Shown one piece after another: positions 35,999 through 47,460 of a stretch of 64,000 nucleotides of DNA. How positions within the stretch are numbered: the first letter of the stretch is position 1; every line of letters starts with the position of its first letter. Where the stretch lies: NCBI RefSeq assembly GCF_011075055.1, contig NC_058152.1:10478001-10542000 (forward strand), read 5' to 3'. The notes under the pieces are model-generated. The model saw nothing but the letters and a program-made list of their open reading frames with translations, was not told the origin of the DNA and made no database searches. The stretch is from Mangifera indica (lineage: Eukaryota > Streptophyta > Magnoliopsida > Sapindales > Anacardiaceae). The translations under genes were made by a program, and so were the position numbers.

Positions 35999-36277
35999 TA
36001 AGGTTACACCTAATCTGAATCGTTTTAAATCAAATATATAACTTAGATTGAACAAGTCAATAAACTCTAACTTGATTTACAATCAACTTGTTTATTATTG
36101 TTTATTTTATTGATAATACTATTCATTCTTTTAACAATACTATTTTTATGTCGATGATTCACTTGTGATATTATATACCAGTTTGATTAAGTTTAAACTT
36201 AAATTCGAACTAGACATTATAATTTTGAATCAAACTTGAGTTAACCTTAAACCCAATTCCAATCAAATATACCCCTA
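35999..36277. mobile_element. Degenerate hAT-type MITE with a 7/8 TSD
   Basis: The left end is TAAGGTTACACCTAATCTGA and the right end CCAATCAAATATACCCCTA. The flanks CCCTAAAG (35991-35998) and CTCTAAAG (36278-36285) differ at one base. The inner sequence has TCAAATTC/GAATCAAAC words found in other decayed copies in the window. Confidence 0.55.
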
Positions 36278-38439
36278 CTCTAAAGAAATCAAACTTGTTC
36301 ACAACAATTAGGTGAATATACTACAAGATTTGAATGAGTTAAATACATTTGTTGGAGAATATTTCCATGTTGTGAAACAGTTCATTTTGAGGGGGTTCAT
36401 ATCCATTATGAAATTAGGATTGAAATAGTTACTTCAAATAATTTTCTCTCTACAGTCATTAAAATTTGACAATTTATTTTTAGTCTATTCTTTCTTTTCT
36501 TTGTCTCAAATGTCACATTCAATTATTATAATCATATGATTTGTTTTCAATACTCCTACTGTTGCCATATTGCTCAACTTTTTTGGTACAAAATAGCTAT
36601 AATTAAATTTTTGTTTATTTGGAATTTTTAAACAATAAACCTATGGGCATTTAGTTTTAAGAATATAATAGGAAAAATAGATCATATATTATCATATTAT
36701 TTAATAATTTTAATTAAAAATAAATAATACTGAATCATATAATATCACATTATCTGATTATCTAATTGTGTACTTAAAACTGTATATACATAACATTGTT
36801 TATTCTTAAATGAAAACATTTTAAATTTTAAAATACTTAATAAGTAAATTCAAGGTGAATTAGTAGTTACTATTAAACACAAAGACATATATAAATATTG
36901 ACATGTCATCATATTATTAAATATTATTTCATTTTTAATTCAAAATTACTTAGTTATATGATGATATATCAACGTTTGGTTGCTCTTGTCTTGTAAACTA
37001 GTGACTATTCAATAGCTTTTATTCAATGCAAATCAGCATGTTCACACCAAAGATTATTATATATAATGAATAGATTGAAATTTGTTGAGGGTCTCGACTA
37101 AGGCTACAATCGAATCGAATTAAGTATTACTTGATTTGAGTTTAGCTTGACTAGGTTTATACGAAATTGGAGTTTGGAGTTATAGTCTTGAGCTCAAACT
37201 ATAGATAAAAACAATTAATTCAAGTTTGATTTAAAAAATTACAGTTAAATCTCATAAATTATATACTCATTAATTATCTCATATTTAAAGTTAATAAATA
37301 AGATTTTAGAAATTACAAGCTAGTCAAGTCATGTAACTATGTGCTTGAAAGCTAAACTCAAACCACACAAGCTCAAACTCGACTTAATTTGGCTGAATTT
37401 GACTTGTCTTGAACTGATCTATCATAACTTATCTAACATTATAGACTTCGTCATCCAAGTTTGTTTAGGAGTGTTTTTGTCAATTTTCAATAGTTTAGAT
37501 ACGTTTAAAAACAGTCATTGAGTGTTGTCCTTCCCATTAATTTAAGAATAAAATTCAACCTTTGAAGCATAAAATTCAAAGAAAGATTTTGTTAAAATTA
37601 GGCTGATTTTTTGGGGACCCATTTGGTGTAAATGCAATCAATAATTGGTGCCAAATTTTTGTCCACAAAGACTTGGAGGAAGACCACAAACAAAATACTT
37701 TTCAATTGGTGGAGATAGGCTTTTTTAATTTATAAATCAGAAATAAAAATTAAAAAAAAATAAAAACCCCGAGAGATTCATTGTATTGAAATCTCAACAA
37801 ATTAATTTTTTTTTTTTCAATTTTTTTGTTGAGCTAACATTTCAAAAGCGTTTTGCTTTTGTTGTTGTTTTTGTTTTTCCATAACCAAATTTGTTGTCAT
37901 TTGAAATGAAAAGACCAAAATACAAGTTTGCTTAGCTTAGCTTGCAATATGTGAAGTTGTGCCCCATAAGGGCTTGTTTCTTTGTCACAAATTCATGGAG
38001 ATGCGTGAGAGGATGGAAGTAGTTCTGATAATGGTAGTTGAATTACGTGACATATTGTATATTTGAAATTTTAATTTTTATATAATATATTATGTATCAT
38101 ATATATTATATATATTTTTAAAATAATAATAATAAAAAAATTTATAATAGTCACATCATCATCTTGAAAATTATTACAAAGTTTCTAAAATGATAAAATT
38201 CCTTAGATATACCCATTTCATATAATTAATTCTCTAAGAAGGCGTATAGATCATTATAAGTAATATATATCATATTGTATGATACATATCTTATAATACA
38301 TTTATAACCATTATATCGTATTTATTTTTATATATTTTAAAAAATATATAATTTTTTATTTGTATTGCATCATATTGTATAATATGTATCATGTCTTGTA
38401 GGTACTAATAACCATGTATTTTGGCATTATGTTTAACAA

Positions 38440-38590
38440 TAAAATTATGTGTACTATCAATAAATATCAATTTGTGTACTCACAATAATATGTTATTATA
38501 TGAGTGAGTAATTTAAAATTAGATTCAAAGTAATACATTATCACATTATGCGTATTATCTTTAATACTCAAATTAATACTTACTCTTTTT
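38440..38590. repeat. Palindromic MITE copy
   Basis: The left arm ACAATAAAATTATGTGTACT opens the copy. It is followed by the ATAATATGTTATTATATGAG core and a decayed right arm. Confidence 0.45.
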
Positions 38591-40224
38591 CTATTAATAT
38601 TTAGTTGAAAGGGCTAAGCATAATCAAAAATATTCTTTGAACTTCAAATAAATTTGAAATATTTTCCCAAATGATAAAAATTATGTACATTTATAATTAG
38701 GATTAAATAATTTTCAATTATATAATAATATATAATTATTTATACTAATATCGGTACTCAATAGTATCACCCGTCTGCAAAAACTCTCAGAGTTTTAACT
38801 CTATTCAAATCAAAAACAAATTGACCCTAATTTTGTAAAACAAAATGCCCCCTAAATCAATCATTTTTATAGGAGTCCCCAACATGTAAGCATTATAGGG
38901 TTTGGATTTTTTAATGGGCCCAAAGCCCACAAGCCCAATATGTTGTTAGAGCAAAAGTAAAACATAACACAATAACAATGATAATTTGAGTCGAATTGAA
39001 TTCGAAAAAGAGTCAGGTCAAACTTAAATTAAATTCATAATATTTAATTTGAACTTATCCAAACAATGTCACTAAATGTGCAAAAAAGTTGAACTATCGA
39101 AATGGAATTCTAATTTGACTCTGAGTCAAATGTAGATTAAACCCAAAACAATTCAACCCTAACCCACCCTTATCTTGTAGTTCTCTTTCTCTCTCTCTTT
39201 TTTTGACAGCAAAATAATTAAGGAGTTGGGTCCCCAATTTTCATGGCATCATCTTCTCTCGTGTGGCATTGAATTTCATTATAATCTTTTATTTTGTACT
39301 TTACCCATTTCATACAATTAAAACACCAAAAAGAATGTGAGCCCCGCTTCCCTCTCCTACCCAACATTTCTCTTTTCATTAATTAATTTAATTTAATTAA
39401 TTTTCAATTCATTACTTAATCATCTCTCTCTCTTATCCATTCAATTACACCGCCCCTACATTGTTCTCATAATTATCGACATCTTAATATGGTAAGTATT
39501 TTTATACTATATGTAAAAAATAGTATATATTATAATAGGTATTAAATTAATATAAATAATAAATATATTATATGATATAATATATATCTTAAAATATAGA
39601 TTGATATACTTTTTTAAAAAATAATAATATAATAATATATATATGAGAAATCTTATTTTTTTAATGATATTTATAATATTTTTCTAAAATAATGATGTGT
39701 ATCATATAATACAGATTAATATACTTTTTTTAATCGTGAGAAATCTTATGTATATAATTATATGATATTTTATCATTCATGCGTAATATTTATAGAAGAA
39801 ATTCCCTTCAATATTATAGGAAACTATATCAACACTGTTAAATACAACTTACAAAACTTTGGTAGCCATAGAGTTTACTTATAAATATATATTAGTCGTC
39901 AACCATTTCTAAAATTTCAATAAATTTTATGATTATTGATCTTTCATAATATAAAAACAATGGGTAAATTTTGAAAAAAAAAAGGTAATTATTTGAGTTT
40001 ACCCAATTTTCGAAACTAGTTGAGTCTATTTACATCTCGGTAAAGGTAATTTACGAAAAAAAAAAAAGCAATATTACATTAATAGATAATGGGTATTTAC
40101 GGGTGTAAATAAATTAAAATATTATAAATTAAATTATTTAATTATATAATGATATATCAATTTATTTATATTTGTTAATATCTAACTATTTATACATGGG
40201 AAAATTTTTTATCTGAGGCAAAAT

Positions 40225-40400
40225 TTAAGTTAATTTTTAATAAAATTATATATATTTATTTTTTAGTATTAAATCAGATACTTAAATTATATATTATTCT
40301 ATAATTTAATAATTTTAAATTAAAAATAAAATAATATTCAATTATAACCTAAATACTTAATTATATAATTGAAACTGGACACACATAAAATTTTCCCTAA
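40225..40400. repeat. Palindromic MITE copy
   Basis: The left arm has AATAAAATTATATATATTTA. The core has TTTAAATTAAAAATAAAATA and the right end GGACACACATAAAATTTTCC. Confidence 0.5.
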
Positions 40401-40559
40401 ACATTACTTTTCTTGGCCTGGAGAACTTTATAGACTTGGGGAGATTTCTCTATATTTCAATTTTATTATCAAATCTAAGAAAAAATTACTAAAACTAATG
40501 TTGACCCTTGTTTTAATTTTATTATAAAAATAAATATAAATACAAAAAAAGAAAAGAAA

Positions 40560-40660
40560 CCGCCCAAAAATTAATGGGCCAGGGTCCTAATGAAGTGGGC
40601 CCTCAATAATTGCGTGCGCGTGTTTGCGCACGTGTGGTGTTCCTTTCTTTCTTTCTCCGA
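40560..40660. promoter_or_regulatory. Promoter-like island with TCP site and ACGT palindrome
   Basis: A less AT-rich stretch has GTGGGCCC (40595-40602), an exact class II TCP word. It also has an inverted repeat CGTGCGC/GCGCACG (40613-40619 and 40626-40632) leading into CACGTGTGG, a G-box/BZR1-type word. No credible coding frame follows. It could be a distal control region or the promoter of a non-coding RNA. Confidence 0.35.
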
Positions 40661-40666
40661 TTATTT

Positions 40667-40690
40667 ATTATTATTATTATTATTATTATT
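40667..40690. repeat. TTA microsatellite
   Basis: Eight tandem TTA units just after the promoter-like island. Confidence 0.9.
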
Positions 40691-41439
40691 GTTTCAATAC
40701 ACTTTAAAAAGAGAAAATAATAAAATTGTAGGCCCTATTCTTTATTTATTTTTATTTTAAATTAATTTTAATTTATCGCTAAGAAACGCATTTATTTAAA
40801 TTTTTAAAAATATTTTTATCATATATAAATTTTATTTTATTTAGGTTTATCAACATATTTTATCTATCTAAACAATAAATTTAGTTGAAATGTTTTTAAA
40901 AATTTTTTTGTTTTTTGCAAAATTTATAATTTTATCTGTAAAATAAAAATGAAAAAAAAAAAGTAACAATGATAATATTTCAGCATGTGTCTATCCAGTT
41001 GGGCCAATAGAGTTTTTTGATCAAATTAGTTTATATTCGACCAACTTTTATTTGACAATATTTATCGAATTTATGATCAAATGGAGTATTTTAATCACAT
41101 TTATTTAAAAATTAAAATTTATTATTTAAATTTAGGATTTATTCAACTCATTTTTGATACTTAATTAGAAGTAGAGATTTTTTTTATTTTAAATATTATT
41201 TTATATTATAATAAGATAAAATATTATTTTATTTCATAAAAAATAATATCATATATATAAATATTATATATAAATAATAATATATTATCATATAATTTAA
41301 TAATTTTAAATTAAAATAGTATAATATTTAATTATATAAAATCATATAATTATTATAATTATTTAGATATAAAATTATTTATATTATCTATACTCTCTGT
41401 AACACACACTCTCAGGACACAAGCAAATAATATTGGCTA

Positions 41440-41700
41440 TACTAACCGTGACAGCCATGCCCAGCTGTCGATGGCCAAGCGATGGAACAAATCAACGGTG
41501 GTAGATCGACATTACATTTATAGAAATCTACGTTCGTAATGGGGTCCACGTCATCAGACTGGACAGAAGCACGTGTTGATGGCAGCCTGTGGGACCCTAA
41601 ACTTTCTGAAGATCAGCATCATCGCCCATCATCATCAACGGCATCAGCATCATCCATCATCTTGTAGCTCTCAAAATTTCAGTGCCAATTTATTCAAAAC
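41440..41700. promoter_or_regulatory. Second promoter-like island, no ORF
   Basis: The stretch is less AT-rich than its surroundings. It includes the words GGTCCACGTCATC, CACGTG at 41570-41575 and GTGGGACC at 41589-41596 (reverse of a class I TCP site). It ends in a CATCATC-rich stretch (41610-41660). Repeats surround it on both sides. Confidence 0.35.
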
Positions 41701-42455
41701 GGGATGAGAAATGATGGTTTTTTTTTGGGGCCCAGCAAGAATATTAGCTTGACTGAGAGAGCGCCTGTGTGCTTATATTGACATTTTTGCCCTCTTTAAG
41801 TTTTTAATATTACAAATTCATTCTTAATTTTAGAAAGAAAGCTATTATTTTACCTATTAATTAAATTATACACATAGTTTTTATACATAAACTATAATAT
41901 CTCTTTTTTATAATTAGATATTTAATTAATAGTAATATCTAGTCTCACAAGTTCCATCCCTTTACCTTAATAATATCTTTTATTTACAAAATAAAAGGTA
42001 CGGTTACATATAATTACATAATAGAATGTAGTTCTCTTAATATTACGATGAATCTATACATTTTTTCCAACTGCACTTCTATAGTAAGTGGAAAATGGAA
42101 TAGGAGTACACTCCTATTAATATAGGAAACTGAATTTGGTATGTTGAAGAAATAACGGAAATAGTAGAATCAACCAAGTTCTAATCTTTCCACTATCTTT
42201 AGTTGAAAACCCTTCTATCTATACTCCAAAATAATCTACGTGTAGACAACACATTTAGTCAGTAATTGTGTGATTGGTCTCATTTTAGCCAACATTATGA
42301 AAATGATTGATTGATTTCATGGGCAATTAGTTTATCAAAGAAGTTACAATGCAAACTCACAATGAATTGAGACCCTTGATCAAATATATTAGGCCTACTT
42401 TAATTGAAGTTCATTTTGTCTTACTTAATATGGTTGATTTTGATCTAATATAGTA

Positions 42456-42535
42456 ATCTGACTCAGATAAAATTTATCATTATTAGGGTTGGATTATCTG
42501 ACTTAGATAAAGTTTATCGTTATTAGGGTTAGATT
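42456..42535. repeat. 40-bp tandem duplication across the left end of hAT MITE 2
   Basis: Units 42456-42495 and 42496-42535 match at 36 of 40 bases. Each ends with a copy of the MITE's first 12 bases (TAGGGTTGGATT or TAGGGTTAGATT). Only the second copy continues into the element. Confidence 0.85.
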
Positions 42536-42859
42536 CGAATTGAGTTGAGTCGAGTTCGAGCTCGACTTGACTAACATATAATAGAGCTCGAGCTCATTAC
42601 GTTTGAGCTCGAACTCGGTTTGAGTTTGGCTCGATTGATTTCGTTTAATTAATTCTTTATTAAAACGATGTCGTTTTAATACATATTAGTCAAAATGACG
42701 TCATTTTGTATCAAAATTTTTAACTCAAAGAGTTTGATGAGCAAGCTTGAGCTCGAAAAATATTGGCTCAAGCTCGAGAGCTCGAGCTTGCTTAGCGTTG
42801 GCTCATTTTGAGCTCGTTCAAGCTCAAGCTCAAATAGGTTCAGTTTGAATCCAACTCTA
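42524..42859. mobile_element. Non-autonomous hAT MITE 2 with a perfect 8-bp TSD
   Basis: The ends TAGGGTTAGATTCGAAT and TTGAATCCAACTCTA are flanked by ATCGTTAT at 42516-42523 and 42860-42867. Central palindromes are AAAACGATGTCGTTTT (decayed) and CAAAATGACGTCATTTTG (42691-42708, perfect). The second holds TGACGTCA, a bZIP/CRE core. Arms contain GAGCTCGAG-type words, as in MITE 1. Confidence 0.85.
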
Positions 42860-43315
42860 ATCGTTATCAAAAAAAAATTGTCCTTCCTGTTGACTTTTTT
42901 TTTAAAAAGAATTTTAGCTCAATTAATTTTTATCCTATTGTGTACTTGCAATTTGAATTATTGGATGCAACAAAAAGTCAAAAATGTTGAGTTAAAATAG
43001 ACAAATGAATAAATACAATTATTTTTTTATTTTAATTTAAAATCGCAACATAGATCAATTTATGAGTATTTCTAGAAATAAAAAACCTTTTATGATTAAA
43101 TTTAATATATTTTATAGGCAAATTAGTTTAAGAAACTAAAATTAATTTTTATTTTTGAAATATAATTTATCTTAAATTGAAATTTTGAATTATATATAAA
43201 ATATGTAATTCTTTTTATTTTAGAATTGTTTTTTTTTCAAATTAGAAAAAAAAAAAAAGCTTCTAGAAATATTTATAAAAAGTAAAAATTGATTGGAGAG
43301 ATTGCCTTGTAAGTA

Positions 43316-43414
43316 CATGTTGAAGAAAGAAATTTATTAATTCTTAGGGTGCTTGTGTTTGGGGCCATGTTGAAGAAAGAAATTTGTTGATTCGTAAGGT
43401 GCGTATGTTTGGGT
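43316..43414. repeat. Two-unit 50-bp tandem duplication
   Basis: Units start at 43316 and 43366 with CATGTTGAAGAAAGAAATTT. They diverge modestly afterwards (GGTGCTTGTGTTTGGG and GGTGCGTATGTTTGGG). Confidence 0.85.
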
Positions 43415-43734
43415 AATAATAAATTATCCCGATAATTTATATTTTATTATTAACATTATTATATTTATTTGACAGAATAATAAATTATTATAATAATATT
43501 TTATTTTTGACAAGTTTTATATGAGATAATTGAATTGAATAAAACTTTGTGTATAAACAAATTATATAAACTAATTTATACAACCTGAAGTATCAGCATG
43601 TAATTGGATAATGTGATGTTTTATCTTTTTTTATTATTTCAAAATTATCTAATTGAATGCTATCATCTCAGTTTGTACACATCAATTTGTTAATTTGTTT
43701 GTATATATAATATTATTCAATTTGATTACCATCC

Positions 43735-43870
43735 TCTGATTATATATTAATACTACGTGCATACACTTTTAAGTATATAATTAAATATATAGATAATGTA
43801 TTATTATGTGATTAAGTGATATATCATTTGTGTATCTAATTATGTACTTAAAAATGTATACACATAAATT
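43735..43870. repeat. Palindromic MITE copy
   Basis: It runs from CATACACTTTTAAGTATATA through ATGTATTATTATGTGATTAA to TAAAAATGTATACACATAAA. Confidence 0.5.
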
Positions 43871-44545
43871 TATTGTTAAAAAATTACTAATGTAATCTTA
43901 ATTTTGTAACAATTTTTTTCCTAATATTTTACTAAGACGAAAAAAAAATCATCATATTCAATTAAAATTACATGTACCCCTAAACCCCATTTGACTATTT
44001 TTCCTTAAACATAAATTAAGACAAAAATGCCATTCATTTAAATTAAATTTAACCGTGCCATCACCGGTCTCAACCAACCACTATTATGCGAAAAATGCAA
44101 AGATGTCTAGATCTTATTGTCATGCAAAGAAGACGACGAAGGTTAGAGCATATCGTATGTTTGCTTTTAGATAGATTGGCCCCTTATGATGTTGCTCTCA
44201 TGTCGTCGTTTATGATATGAGTAGTTGCCTTGTAGTTTTCTATTAATGATGGGTAGTTTCGTAAAGTTTTCGTACTATAATGGACGATTTTTCAATAGAT
44301 TTTTTTCGACAACGTATGGTTTTTTATCCAATCCTTGACTTTTGATTTATTACAAATTTCCTTGCCAATTCTTCTATAGCCCCTCCCATATTTGATTTGT
44401 TGTAATTTCCCTTGCCATTTCTTCTATAGCCTCTCATATTTGATTTGTTTCAATGTTCTATCTCTATACTTTTGATTTAGTTTTAATATATTTACGGTTA
44501 TTTAAGTAAAATAATATCTCAATATTTTTTTAATTACTACAAATT

Positions 44546-45344
44546 GGCAAAAGACTATTTCCTACCCAAGTTTTGGTGAAATGACCCATGACAGATGAAA
44601 AATTCAAATACGCACCCAAGTTTTAGTGAAATGACAAATATATACCTATAACAGATAAAAAACCTAAATACCTACCCAAGTTTTAGCCTGTTAGGACATA
44701 CCTATAAATTTTCTGTTATAATTAAAGGGTAAATTATTATTTTACTAGTAATATTAAAATAATTAAAATAATTTCTTATTTCTCTCTCTTGGTATAAAAA
44801 ACTAATAATTTCTCTCACAATTAAATTTTGAAAAATTCACTTTTTCCCCTAAAATACTAAACCTAAAATCTAGCCATTTCCTCCTGCGAATGGCAACTGT
44901 ACAATGGACAAAGATGTCGTATTCTAAAAGATGACCTCTTGACGACAAGCGTAGTAACTTCTAGATGACGCTTCATCATCTAGGGGTTTGGACGACGAGT
45001 GTCATCTAAAATGGATGACACTTCGTCGTCAAGCAACGTTTGGGGCCTTTAACCACCGACAATCACCTGTGGGCAGAAGTGTAAAGAAAAAACCTAGAGA
45101 TTTGAGGGAAAAAATCATTTTTCAAAGTTGAGATTTAGGGGTGAAATGTTAATTTTTAAAACTTGGGAGAAAACAATATGAAATTATATATTTTTTAATA
45201 TTATTATTAAATGACGGTTTTACTTTTATATTTAACACAAAATTTAACAAAAGTTTAAAGATTGGTGGGTGTTTGGATTTTTTATTTGTCACGATGTGCT
45301 TTTGAGATTAAAGTAAAACTTGGATGTGACATAGTCCTTTGGTC
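44546..45344. mobile_element. Mutator-like non-autonomous element D, TSD not seen
   Basis: The left end GGCAAAAGACTATTTCCTAC and right end GACATAGTCCTTTGGTC match the ends of A-C. The left arm contains three spaced copies of ACCCAAGTTTTRG (about 44570, 44620 and 44680), a local triplication of the terminal region. The interior carries GACGACAAGCG and ACACTTCGTCGTCAAGC words, also seen in relatives, and no transposase. Confidence 0.6.
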
Positions 45345-45569
45345 CCTTAAAATAAATATAATAATTATTTATATATATTAATTCACCCTAGAGACAATAT
45401 TAATTTATATTTATTAATCTTCAAATTATTTTTTTTTTGGTAATAATCTTTTTGTTTTAAAAAGAAAATATTATCGAAAGTAAAAGCCTTTGGTAATATA
45501 TTTTTATAATAAGCTTATAGTTTGATAATCTTCCAATAACACCCTTTAAATAACATTTTAAACACATAA

Positions 45570-45588
45570 TAATAATAATAATAATAAT
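45570..45588. repeat. AAT microsatellite
   Basis: About six tandem AAT units. Confidence 0.85.
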
Positions 45589-45607
45589 ATATTGGCAATG
45601 GTAAAGA

Positions 45608-45770
45608 GTAATGTTATGGGTATATAATTTTGAATATATAATTGTGTATACAGATAATAGATTATCATATGATTACATGTTATTTATTTTTAATTCAAAA
45701 TTATATAATCATATGATGATATATTATTTTTTTATTCAGTTGTATTCAAAACTATATATACGTAGTTTTA
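45608..45770. repeat. Palindromic MITE copy
   Basis: The left arm AGTAATGTTATGGGTATATA and right arm AACTATATATACGTAGTTTT are the expected inverted ends. The core has ATAATAGATTATCATATGAT. Confidence 0.55.
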
Positions 45771-45775
45771 TTAAA

Positions 45776-46676
45776 GGGTAATTAGAGACAAAGATACTTT
45801 GACGAAGATGATTTCGTCTTCGTTAGAGTTAATCGCTTTAATCAATGGGTGGGAATAAGGTTGGATTCAAAGCGAGCTTGTTCAGACTCAAAACGAGTTT
45901 TGCTTGAACGAGACCAAACCAAGCTTGCCTTAAAGAAGTTCGAGTAAGAATGCGAGCCTAGATTTTAAGCGAAAAACTAACACGAATTCGAACCTGAGCA
46001 CAGGTTGAGCAAGCCGAACTCTTGAGCCGCTCACTCAAATGAAAAAAAATTTAACTTGGAACAAACGGCACCATTTGTTCCCTAAAATGCAAGCCTAAAG
46101 CTGAGTTGTCCAACTTGAAATACGAGCCCAAAGTTGATCAAAGTGAACCCAAGCTAGAACACACGAACCTAAACTAAGTGTGAATCGATCATGAATACTA
46201 AAATTATAAAACAAGTCGAACACAAACATATGTTTAGTAAGTTCGACGAGTCCGAACCTGAGCCAAAGCTTGGGTTCACTAAAAACAAGTTGAGCCTTAT
46301 TTGGGCTCGACTCGTATCCAACCCTAGGTGGGAATAAGTAGATAGGGAGAGATAACCCAGGTGGGAGGACAAAAGTGTAAGAGACAGTGAACTTTGCTAT
46401 TTCTGGCGATGGTTTCAAAACCTTAAGAGTAAAATTGTTATTTTTCAAACTTTGAGTAAGGAAAAATGTTAGATTTTCAAACTAAGAAATAAAAAATATT
46501 ATAAAACTTTAGTTTTTAAAATTATTTTGTTAAATAATGATTTTGTCTTTAATTTTACCAAAGAATTTTAACAGAATTTTGCTCATAGACGAAACTTTGA
46601 ATTTTTTAAAGTTAGAAAGTAAAAGTTTGAGATTACATCTAACCTTGGGGTGAAACAAATCTTTTAGTTATTATAT
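45776..46676. mobile_element. Truncated Mutator-like element E, interrupted by hAT MITE 3
   Basis: Right of the inserted MITE the sequence follows the 3' half of elements A-D. It runs through TTCAAACTTTGAGTAAGG and TTTTTAAAATTATTTTGTTA and reaches CTTGGGGTGAAACAAATCTT at the end. The left inverted arm is absent. GACGAAGATGATTTCGTCTT near 45798 corresponds to the internal GACGA-rich part of the family. Confidence 0.5.
45856..46326. mobile_element. Non-autonomous hAT MITE 3 with a perfect 8-bp TSD
   Basis: The ends TAAGGTTGGATTCAAAGCGA and CTCGTATCCAACCCTA are flanked by GGTGGGAA at 45848-45855 and 46327-46334. The central palindrome is decayed (GGAACAAACGGCACCATTTG). It sits inside Mutator-like element E, so it is the younger insertion. 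Open frames on its minus strand are fortuitous. Confidence 0.85.
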
Positions 46677-46959
46677 AATAATATATTATTTATATACTTA
46701 ATTATATTTAAAACTGTATACCGATTGATTTATTGAAGGTTAAATATGTAATCTCGATAGAAAAAAAATAAAACCAACCACAATCATGCTTAATTACTAA
46801 AACACCCTTAGTCTTTTTCAACTCAACCGCAGTTAAACTGTCTAGTGTTTAACTGCACTATTTGTGTTCTGTACTTTTGTTGTTCCCATTACAGTTAAAA
46901 AAAAATATCCTGAAAATCATAAATTTACCAAATCACCCTCGGAAACAGATAGGGAGCTT
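46677..46959. other. Short intergenic spacer, nothing recognised
   Basis: Mixed AT-rich sequence between element E and the promoter-like island, with no clear feature. Confidence 0.4.
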
Positions 46960-47460
46960 CCACTGTCAAGGGACAATTACGTAGTTAACCACATGAGTAC
47001 TAGATTTACTGTTGGATACAGAGAAGCCAACCACTGATAGTTTCTAACATCACCAGTTCAATGTCCACCGTCAGATCTGATCAACGGTCAGAAACAGCGG
47101 GAGACAAATGGGCCTCACCGTACAGTGCCCATTCTGCCCAAGTATTTAAAAATATTGACGAAAGAGAATCTAGTTGCAGCGCGTGGTAACCACGCACAAA
47201 TAATTTAACAATGAAGTGATTTGTCAGGTACATGGTGAGGCCGAACTGTACAAAATTGATGTTGTTTTGTCACTTATGGAACGCCGTGGCCCACGGCTGA
47301 TTGGAGCGTGCTTACACCGTAAACAGGTGAGATTGGGGTTGTGCTAAGAAATAATTAATGATATGGTCAGTGTTTGGATTGAGACAGTCCCTTTGATACA
47401 CGAGCGAGAGTGACAGTATAAGGACAGTCTTGCCATTACGTTTTTGTGGATGCTTTCACA
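46960..47460. promoter_or_regulatory. Third promoter-like island with two hyphenated palindromes
   Basis: A 500-base stretch with clearly more G/C than its neighbours has no long frame. Two perfect 15-base hyphenated palindromes occur 88 bases apart: GCGTGGT-A-ACCACGC (47181-47195) and GCCGTGG-C-CCACGGC (47283-47297). The second includes GGCCCA, the reverse of the site II/TCP word TGGGCC. It may be a regulatory block or an unrecognised RNA gene. Confidence 0.35.

Larger units (their letters stand above)
36286..40559. other. AT-rich intergenic region with MITE copies
   Basis: No supported gene. Palindromic MITE copies lie at about 36690-36800 and 36880-36975. The GTATCATATTGTAT-type repeat occurs at about 38030-38420 and again, weaker, at 39490-39760. 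A pyrimidine-rich stretch at 39180-39480 resembles a promoter or leader but is followed by no frame. Decayed hAT-like words occur at 37100-37420 and 38985-39150. Confidence 0.4.
42868..44545. other. AT-rich intergenic region
   Basis: No gene is supported. It contains a 50-bp tandem duplication at 43316-43414 and a palindromic MITE copy at 43735-43870. The stretch 44040-44340 is slightly less AT-rich but has no long frame. Confidence 0.4.

Noticed and set aside
46095..46448. 117-aa minus-strand open frame
   Set aside because: It lies within hAT MITE 3 and element E. The frame comes from repeat arms and has no protein-like domain.
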